A DNA stretch of 64,000 nt from Oxytricha trifallax. Taxonomy: Eukaryota; Ciliophora; Spirotrichea; Sporadotrichida; Oxytrichidae. Every line of letters starts with the position of its first letter. Position 1 is the stretch's first letter. The translations under genes were made by a program, and so were the position numbers. Shown here one piece after another: positions 56,866-64,000 of the stretch. Where the stretch lies: positions 62,001-126,000 of the forward strand of contig ARYC01000714.1 of NCBI GenBank assembly GCA_000711775.1. The letters are read 5' to 3'. Under the pieces are notes generated by a model that searched no databases, was not told the origin of the DNA, and worked only from the letters and a program-made list of their open reading frames with translations.

Positions 56866-57424
56866 AAAAATCAGATAAAACCTTTGGCTGAATAATTTGA
56901 AGAAATATTATAAGCAATAATTATATGTCTAATATTTAAATATGTAATTATCCTAATTTTGTAAATTATTAGGAAAAAGTTTCTATATAAGAAAAGTTAT
57001 TTTTATTTTTTATTTTTGAGATTACTATGAACAAATAGTAAATCTCATCCAGCTTTATTCTTAGATTTAATTATGGGTTTTACATAAAAAACATGTTTTT
57101 AAATTATAATTATTTAAAACTTAAGAGGTTGAGTAAGATAAAATTCCTTTATAATAACTTAAATATTCATTAATACAAAAAATTGAGATTGATTTAACAA
57201 TTATGGAATTAATCATTTTCATTTAATTTCTTAATTAACAATTCTACAATATTTTATGAGAAGTAGAAATATTTTAAAACGACAGTTATAAAACACTTTT
57301 AATCTAAATATATTGTAAATATTCCTGATAAAAAAGAATCATAGAATAATACCTTAAAAATTTTTTAGTATAAAATAAATAAAAAAATACGAAAAAACTT
57401 TTGAAGTATCCTTTTGAAAAAATC
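56866..57424. other. AT-rich spacer
   Basis: No coding seen on either strand between the surface-protein stop and the small coiled-coil gene. Confidence 0.45.
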
Positions 57425-57739
57425 ATGTCATAACAAGCTAAAGTAAAATAAATTGTAAATAACTTAGAGAAGCAAAGAATCAAATATACAAATAATTTCT
57501 AGATTAAATCTCTAGAAAATTATGTTGCTTTGTTTTATTAATTTAAAGAACTACAAGCCTCAAAGAACAATTACCATTCAAAAGTTTAAGATTTGCAAAA
57601 AGATTTATAAAAATTTATGGCTATTACTATTGAAAAACATATAAAATTGCAGCAAGTTTATAGAAGAAACTCTGATTGGATAGCATATCAAGAATCAAAG
57701 AAAGAACAATTTGCCCCTTAAAAAGTTGTAAATTTGTGA
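57425..57739 (+). CDS. Small coiled-coil protein, 104 residues
   Basis: An open frame, with TAA/TAG as Gln, from ATG 57425 to TGA at 57737-57739, invisible with the standard code. It reads MSQQAKVKQIVNNLEKQRIK, ENYVALFYQFKELQASK, YHSKVQDLQKDLQKFMA and HIKLQQVYRRNSDW. It is highly charged and helical, with heptad-like Leu/Ile spacing. No family recognised. Codon composition is more balanced than the flanks, which supports a real gene or an MDS of one; it may be part of a larger gene. A short frame beginning MSKDFSKSNMFDYLQ near 58062 may belong with it. Confidence 0.5.
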
Positions 57740-58876
57740 TTTTAATATTCATAAATTTGAACTTTTTACTTATATTCTCTTTTTTTAAAAATTATTGTAT
57801 CAATCTTTTAATCTTTTACAAATATTAAATAAGATAATTTATATTATGCCTTTAAAGATAAAATATATTTTCTTGTAATTATCTATTTTTCGAATACTTT
57901 AATAGAATTCAATGAATTTTGATGGCATAATATAATCTTTTTAGAAAAAAGTATACTTAAAAGGCATTGATTATTCTTATTCGTTTAAAAATTTCGAAAA
58001 ATATTTAAATTGTTTATGATAAGTTAAAATCTCTGTATTATTATTAATATTCTTTAGTATATGTCTAAAGATTTTTCAAAGTCTAATATGTTTGATTATT
58101 TATAGAGAATAGTTTAGTAGCATTAGAAACTTTATCTTTAATGATATCCAAAAGTAAGAGTATTTACGAAAAAGTTAAAAGCCATTACATGCATCGATTG
58201 TTTTTGAAGAGTTTATACTTAATACTCGATCTCTTTAGATGTTTCAATAACAAGTAGCTAATTTTGAGTTTTTGAGATATTTTCTGTTATGATATTAATT
58301 AATGATTATAAATTTGCAAAATTTATATAAAATATATTTGTGTATCAATTCAAATTGTAAAAAAATAGAATGAATAATAATAAATATTGATTTTTGACAT
58401 TCAATTTTATTATAAGACAGAAATATCAGCTTTATAAGAAATAAAAAAAATTAAAAATTCTTGTAAAATGATTTATTAGCAAAATAAGTGTTTGATTGAT
58501 TTATATTGTATTTTACAGGATCAATCAATTTAATTTAAAGGATATTGTAATAATAATATGAAAATTGATACGTCTTTACTTTTTTAATAAAAATTAAACT
58601 TATATATTTATTTGCAATATTGTTGTTTATATTTTATAACTATATAAATTATAATTTTTACTTTTAATGCTGTTGTTTGTGATCAGCAGTATTTTAAATT
58701 TATTAAATTATAAATTCAAATAATATATAGGGCAATCATTTTTTTGATAAAAAAAATTAATACTCTTGTTTTACTATGATTAAAATTTATATATATTATT
58801 CTTTAAAAAATTTCCTTAATTTATAAAAAATAAGCAAAATATTGAATTAGAATTAACATTGTTAAGAAAGGAGAGA
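57740..58876. other. AT-rich germline stretch
   Basis: Essentially noncoding, apart from the short frame noted near 58062-58150. No repeat recognised. Confidence 0.4.
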
Positions 58877-58888
58877 GGGGTTTTGGGG
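58877..58888. repeat. Telomere-like G4T4G4 tract
   Basis: GGGGTTTTGGGG, the spirotrich telomere unit, in AT-rich DNA. It could be an eroded right end of a TBE-type element, whose ends carry such repeats. The next bases (TCTAAAG) do not continue the repeat, so it is a relic at best. Confidence 0.4.
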
Positions 58889-59659
58889 TCTAAAGAACTG
58901 AAATCATTGCAACTCTTAAAAAGCCCTTTTAAGAGCAGAACTATAATAAAAAGATATATAAAAACTAATCATCCATTTTCCTGCAATGATATACATTAAT
59001 AAAATGGAAGAATAAACAAAAAGGTTATGAAAATCAATTACATACCTGAAAAAGAAATAGGATGGCATGAGAGCTTTTAATAATGAAATTTTATACATTA
59101 ATAGAATAAACTATTTAGCAATTTATTTCGATCAGTATTTAATTTACCTTAAGATATTATATATGTAATTATTTTATTCTTAATTTTATGATTATAAATA
59201 CTTATTACAATTTTCCTAAACTTTTATCTCAACTGATTTTTTAATTTTTATGCTGCATTCCCGCAATAAAATTAACAGCTTGTATATTTTTAATTTTGTA
59301 TTATTTAATTTCAATACAATAATAACCCAATATTTTGCTTGAAAAACTCATACTATACATTTATGCTTTATTTAGTTCTTTATAAAAACCACAATAATCT
59401 ATGACAAATTCATATTTTTTAATTTAGATAGATATTTAATATAAATATATATATAATGAGAAAAAATTAATAAACACATGTTTTTTAGGGATGAAATAAG
59501 TTTCCTATCCCTATCAATCTTTGAATTTGAAGTAAAAAATAAAATAAGTAACGAATATATACTTTATTTTTATTCATTTGATAATATAAATTTAAGAATA
59601 TTTTTAATTTTATCATGAATAAGATTTTAAGTACATAAAAATTAAATAATATTAGATGC

Positions 59660-59885
59660 CAAACTGCGATTGTAGATGCTCCAGTGAATAAAAGAGCATT
59701 ATTTGTGAAATTTATATATCAATTTAAATTGTAAAAAATCGACAAATTTAATGAAAATTTACTACAAAATTAAATTAAATGTGAAATCTTCAACTGACTA
59801 TTAATTTGCTTATAAGATTGATAGTCCACTTGACTTTATTTAAAATGATTACGGATTCTACACATATTGGTTTAGAATTAAATAA
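59660..59885 (+). pseudogene. Orphan MDS-like fragments resembling the LamG-like start of the surface protein
   Basis: A Cys-rich frame MPNCDCRCSSEQKSIIC (about 59656) and, downstream, STDYQFAYKIDSPLDFIQND then YGFYTYWFRIK (59795-59880). The latter parallels NANYGFYSFWLK at 40580-40611, and the pair occurs in the same order as IPEWICSSC and YGFYSFWLK near 40.3-40.6 kb. This suggests a partial or degenerate second copy of the surface-protein gene, or the first MDSs of a paralogue continuing elsewhere. Confidence 0.45.
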
Positions 59886-60005
59886 ATATTATTATTTCAT
59901 AATAATTGTTGGATCTGAACTAAAAGATGGATATAGTATGTTTTTTTTTTAAATATCAAAATATTAAAAATAATTATATTACTATTAAGTTGAATATTTT
60001 TAATA

Positions 60006-60420
60006 TTGTAGGAATACATTCGAAATTGGGAAATTAATTTTAATTAAATAAATAATTAATCAAAATAGTGGCAGTTGAAGTTGGCCAATTTGAACGATCT
60101 TGGGCTCATTCGATAGAGAATTCAAAATTAGCTGGACTTTACTATTGGCGGTACTATTTTATCGCATCCCTGGAGTGAGATAACTTCACTTTAATGTGAG
60201 GGTATAATTTATTGAATTTAGAGGTGTCTAATTAAAGTGAAGTTATCTCACTCCAGGGATGCGATAAAATAGTACCGCCAATAATAAAGTCCAGCTAATT
60301 TCTAATTCTCTATCGAATGAGCCCAAGATCGTTTAAATTGGCCAACTTCAACTGCCACTATTTTGATTAATTATTTATTTAATTAAAATTAATTTCCCAA
60401 TTTCGAATGTATTCCTACAA
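60006..60420. mobile_element. TA-flanked palindromic MITE, well-preserved copy
   Basis: TTGTAGGAATACATTCGAAA at the left and its inverse ending GTATTCCTACAA at the right, flanked by TA (60004-60005, 60421-60422). The arms of about 190 bp are nearly perfect inverted repeats: TGGCAGTTGAAGTTGGCCAA, TATTGGCGGTACTATTTTAT and CGCATCCCTGGAGTGAGATA all recur inverted around a short loop near 60200-60225. No ORF. The TA target site points to Tc1/mariner-type mobilisation. Confidence 0.9.
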
Positions 60421-61100
60421 TATTCAATAAATTTGTTTTAAATTTTATTAACAAAACTATATTTATTATAATTATATTATTATTTTATTCTTATTATTAT
60501 TATTATGTTTTAGTGGATAAATTACGATGATTAAACTCAATAAATATTAGATATAAGTATTATTATTTGTCAAGTATATTTGAATCTTAAGAATAAAATG
60601 TTGAATAAAATTAATCAGGATGAATAGTTGTTTTAATTATGAGGCCTTTTATATAATATTTAGCTGAACTTAATATTTTAGAACATAAATTGTTGTTGTA
60701 TCATCTCAAAGATGTGATAATTTCACTTTTAATTTATAGATTAATAGAATATAGATGAAATTAATCTAAAAAAGATGCATCTCTCTTTTCAAAGGAATTT
60801 TATGATACTAATTAATTTATAAAATTCATATAAATTAAATAAACATAATTAACTTTAAAAAATCAAATTATGTTTTATTTAATTATTAATATCATTATTA
60901 GATAATAGTATTGCTAAATTTTATGATATTTTAAGTTTAAACAAAAAGGTTAACATATTTAACAATATAATTACAAAAGAAAAAATATATTGGAAATAAT
61001 ATAATAGTAGAAGGAGTATTAATTGACTGAGGTAAGGGTGGTAGTGAAATATAATTAACATTTAAGTCTAATTAATTAATTATTTTAATTTTTGCAATAG

Positions 61101-61187
61101 CCAACAGAATATGGAGAAGTCAATGAGCAAGAAGTCAAACAGTTTAAAAACATCAACATCACATGGTTGCCATACAGTTACTTAAGG
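61101..61187 (+). CDS. Orphan exon or MDS
   Basis: A single clean exon-like frame between an acceptor-like GCAATAG and a donor-like GGTAAGG: PTEYGEVNEQEVKQFKNINI then TWLPYSYLR. Composition is clearly coding compared with the flanks. No neighbouring exons were found. It might belong to the LamG-like copy at 59.8 kb (core strand before WLPYSY) or to a scrambled gene whose other parts are outside the window. Confidence 0.45.
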
Positions 61188-61243
61188 TAAGGTTTTCTTC
61201 TGTTAATCTGGGATATATATAGGCTAATCGACTGAAGCAACTG

Positions 61244-61412
61244 GTCAGAGCCAGGTCGCATATGTGACGCCACCCTTCACTTGTTCACTACCTTGGTGGA
61301 GGAGGACCTATTGATTATTCGCCGATGATAAACCGTTGGCAGGTCTGGGGCTCGAACCAGGGGTCCTCCTGTGTTTAGTAGGCTGCCACCCACCTGTCGA
61401 CCTGGCTCTGAC
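61244..61412 (-). mobile_element. tRNA-like SINE candidate with 15-bp terminal inverted repeats
   Basis: A GC-rich 169-bp island starts GTCAGAGCCAGGTCG and ends with its exact inverse CGACCTGGCTCTGAC. On the minus strand a Pol III B box GGTTCGAGCCC (61348-61358 complement) lies downstream of an A-box-like GTGGCAGCCTAC. A 5' GACAGGT can pair with 3' ACCTGCC, which is followed by A to make CCA. The spacing is about 10 nt shorter than in a canonical tRNA. It is best read as a tRNA-derived SINE or MITE; it is not a functional tRNA. Confidence 0.6.
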
Positions 61413-62633
61413 AAAAATAATATATTAAAATAAATTATTAGTTCATTTAAATATTATGTAAGCCATTTTAATAATTCAATTATTTAATTTGCATATTTAA
61501 TGATTTTTGGTTTATTTGTAATATTTTATAATATAAAATTAAGGCTTGGAAAAAATATAATTTAATTATTCCAAAATTTTTCCAAAATTTATAATGAGTA
61601 TTTCTATATTTGCATTACTCACTCATTTGAGGAATTAAGATTAAAAATGTATAAAAATTATTTTTTACTATCCCTTTATTATAATAGTACCCAAATTTAT
61701 TTCTTTAAGTATTTTACAAATAAAATTAAGTTTTGTAATTACGTTAACATCTGGTGGGTATAAGCGAAGAGATTAATAGGTATATAAAATATTATAATAT
61801 AATCAGAAATATTATTTAAAATCCTATTTATTATATAAGAAATTTGGATATAAAACTCTATTTCTTGAAACTTAAAAAGTAATTTAAAAATTATTATAAA
61901 ATACTTTATAAAACATTTCAATTCAAAACCATTAGTGAAATAGATATTTATTTAATTTTAGCTCTGTACATAAAAGCATATTATATATTTGGATAGAAAA
62001 TGATTTGGAATTTTGAAATTTACTAGTTTAAATCTTATCATTCATACAAATAATAGGTTATTTTATTTACTATCGTAAATTATCTAATCTAAGTTACCTT
62101 ATTTTTATTGTTTAATGCTTTCAATAATTTTATACTTTTAGTTATATTATTTATGTATCAAATCTTCTTTTTTGTAAAGAATATTACTTATGTTAATAAA
62201 TAGAATTTTTTAACTTTATTATAAGCAACCAAGAAAATATTTCTAATTAAAATAATAAAAAATTATACTTATTAATTGATGAATTAAATAGAATAGACTA
62301 TATTCAAGGCAGAATACTTATTACTCTAAAATAGATCTGCTAAAAAAGACATTTGCCTTATATTAAAAATGGAAACGTTAGATACTTCAGAATAAATTTT
62401 AATTTTATTTTCTTAGACAATTGAAAAATTTAATTTAGTAAATAAAATACAAAATACAATATTTGTAACTTCAATTTAGAATAAATATAATAATGCTTTA
62501 GTTTGGAAATTAGTCTAAAAATATATATGAAATCAATTTAATATTGTTCTTAAATTTAGAAATTAATTCAATAGCTGCTATCATGATAAATTTAAATTCT
62601 TTAATAATTCTTTTTTTTTAATAAAAATTATTA
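61413..62633. other. AT-rich germline stretch
   Basis: Nothing supportable. A weak frame NRIDYIQGRILITLK near 62290 is not enough for a call. Confidence 0.4.
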
Positions 62634-63047
62634 TTGTAGAAATACATTTGAATTTGGAAAATTATTTATAATTAAATTAATAATAAATCAAAATCTTGGC
62701 AGTTAAAGTTGGCCAATTTAAACGATCTAGGGCTCATTCAATAGAGAATTTTAAATTAGCTGGACTTTTCTATTGGCGGTACTATTTTATCGCATCTATG
62801 GAGCGAGATAACTTCACTTTAATGTGAGGGTATAATTTATTGAATTTAGAGGTGTTTAATTAAAATGAAGTTATCTCGCTCCATAGATGCGATAAAATAG
62901 TCCCGCCAATGGTAAAGTCCAGCTAATTTTGAATTCTCTATCGAATGAGCTCTAGATCGTTTAGATTGGCCAACTTTAACTGCCACGATTTTGATTTATT
63001 ATTAATTTAATTATAATTAATTTTCCAAATTCAAATGTATTTTACAA
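62634..63047. mobile_element. TA-flanked palindromic MITE, third copy
   Basis: Same family as 60006-60420: starts TTGTAGAAATACATTTGAAT, ends ATTCAAATGTATTTTACAA, flanked by TA (62632-62633, 63048-63049). The inner arms CTATTGGCGGTACTATTTTA and ATCTATGGAGCGAGATAACT are inverted in the right arm. The loop GTGAGGGTATAATTTATTGA is almost identical to the 60-kb copy. Confidence 0.9.
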
Positions 63048-63452
63048 TACTAATAAATAATTGAACTCCCAAAATTAATGATTCTTCGACAAAAATATAT
63101 AAATTACAGATTTACTTTTTATAAAACTTTTAAACATTAAAATATATGGGGAAATTAATATAAATTAATAGACAAGACAGTTATTTCTAAATAAAAAAAA
63201 CAATTATTCAATAATTTTATAATCTAAAATTGTTCTTTATTATTGAAATATAAAGAATTTAGTATATTCAATTTTAAAAATATAAAAGTAAATATTTAAA
63301 AGTAGAGTTTATCAATTTTGATAATCTTTTGATCTCTGTGATTAGTTTGATGATAATACTATAATTTAAGAGAAAGAGAGAAAGATAGATATAATTATAA
63401 ATATTGGGTAAAGTTTCATTCATCTCATATTTTTTTTAAAAAAGTAACGATT
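63048..63452. other. AT-rich spacer between MITE and TBE-like element
   Basis: No coding; ends in ATT directly before the TBE terminus, matching an ANT-type target site. Confidence 0.45.
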
Positions 63453-64000
63453 CAAAACCCCAAAACCCTTTCAGTAGTTTGATTGAGTTTTTGATTGATA
63501 AAAGTAGACTATTAGTGCATACTTTATTAGGGTTTTAATAGGGTTTATGTAGGGGTTCAATGTTTAAATATCAGTATTTTAATAGAGTATATGCGAGGTT
63601 TGGGGTCAGTTTATGACAGTGAGTATATAGATTTATTGTTTAAGTTGCGATATGGATGTGATGAATATAGTGAATAACTCAAGCCTGTTCTGAATTATAC
63701 GTCTATAGCAAGGCTACTCCATAAATCTCCAGCAACTGTGAGGTCTCACTGTCTATTAGCATTGAATTTAAAGAGATAGCATCTTAATTCTAAGCCTAAG
63801 AGACCCTTAAAATTTTAGCAGCATCATATTGACTACCTTATTAATGATAAGACTCTTAAATACTGGGCTCATTTCTCTCTAGCCTAGAGGGCTCTGATGT
63901 TTCATCGCCAATTTCCTGAGCTTCACATATCTGCTTAATCGATAGCTAACATATATAAAAAGAACGGAATATCTTACAAGACAGTCAATCGCATTAAGAG
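63453..64000 (+). mobile_element. TBE-like transposon, left end (continues past window)
   Basis: The terminus CAAAACCCCAAAACCC is preceded by ATT. TBE elements of Oxytricha are known to end in C4A4 telomere-like repeats within an inverted terminal repeat and to use an ANT target. About 140 bp inside, a transposase frame begins. The element is germline-limited in known species. The right half lies beyond the window. Confidence 0.85.
63591..64000 (+). CDS. TBE transposase (Tc1/IS630 DDE family), N-terminal part
   Basis: Open from MRGLGSVYDSEYIDLLFK to the window end. Helix-turn-helix features are visible: YTSIARLLHKSPATVRSHCL, then a linker KPKRPLKFQQHHIDYL, and the second HTH YWAHFSLAQRALMFHRQFPE, LHISAQSIANIYKKNGISYK, TVNRIKR. 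The IS630/Tc1-type pattern (R-x-FHRQFP ... IS-x-I--IYKKNGISYKTV) is that of the TBE 42-kDa transposase, which is thought to take part in germline DNA elimination. Gln is encoded by TAA/TAG. The catalytic DDE residues lie beyond the window. No stop is seen, so this copy may be intact. Confidence 0.88.

Noticed and set aside
61244..61412. Functional tRNA gene
   Set aside because: Too short between the A and B boxes, T-stem poorly paired and no clear anticodon arm; the terminal inverted repeats indicate a mobile element.

Overview
The window reads as germline (micronuclear) DNA of a stichotrich ciliate of the Oxytricha/Stylonychia type. Three things support this. (1) Long, conserved reading frames stay open only if TAA and TAG are read as glutamine and TGA is the only stop. 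(2) Genes are cut by short AT-rich inserts that are not GT-AG introns. Each is flanked by a 3-11 bp direct repeat, and removing the insert plus one repeat copy restores the frame exactly. These are internal eliminated sequences (IESs) between macronuclear-destined segments (MDSs), and the repeats are pointers. (3) At the right edge begins a TBE-like transposon, with a CAAAACCCCAAAACCC telomere-like terminus and a Tc1/IS630-type transposase. All calls come from reading the sequence by eye; no database search was run.

Layout. About 1-39.4 kb is gene-dense: a kelch/IPT protein (-), a long coiled-coil protein (-), the 3' part of a TCERG1-like WW/FF protein (+), a small membrane protein (+), SNU13 (+), CFAP36 (+), a RING/coiled-coil protein (-), the 5' part of the same WW/FF protein (+), a B-type cyclin (-), a MORN3-like protein with an EF-hand tail (+), an AIG1-like membrane GTPase (+), a TTLL tubulin-modifying ligase (+), a TBC Rab-GAP (-), a ZZ-finger/thioredoxin-like protein (-), a BAR-domain protein (-), a PP2A-family phosphatase (scrambled, both strands) and a leucine-rich-repeat protein (-). 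Several of these (CFAP36, MORN3, TTLL) belong to cilia and axonemes.

About 39.4-57 kb holds one very fragmented gene for a large polycystin-like surface protein. Its order is LamG-like, Cys-rich, LamG-like, Cys-rich, REJ, EGF, GAIN/GPS and transmembrane bundle, in small MDSs separated by large AT-rich IESs. About 57-64 kb is mostly germline-limited: TA-flanked palindromic MITEs, a tRNA-like SINE candidate, orphan exon-like fragments that resemble the surface-protein gene, and the TBE element.

The strongest observations are two scrambled genes solved to the base. The WW/FF gene breaks inside its fourth FF domain at the pointer TGAAGTTAATG (15532-15542). It resumes at the same 11-mer at 7046-7056, 8.5 kb upstream, with four complete genes between the two parts. 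The PP2A-family gene runs forward to AGGAAATCAT (36109-36118) and continues on the opposite strand from the inverted copy at 35550-35559. A 1-kb near-perfect palindrome also sits entirely inside one IES of the BAR gene.
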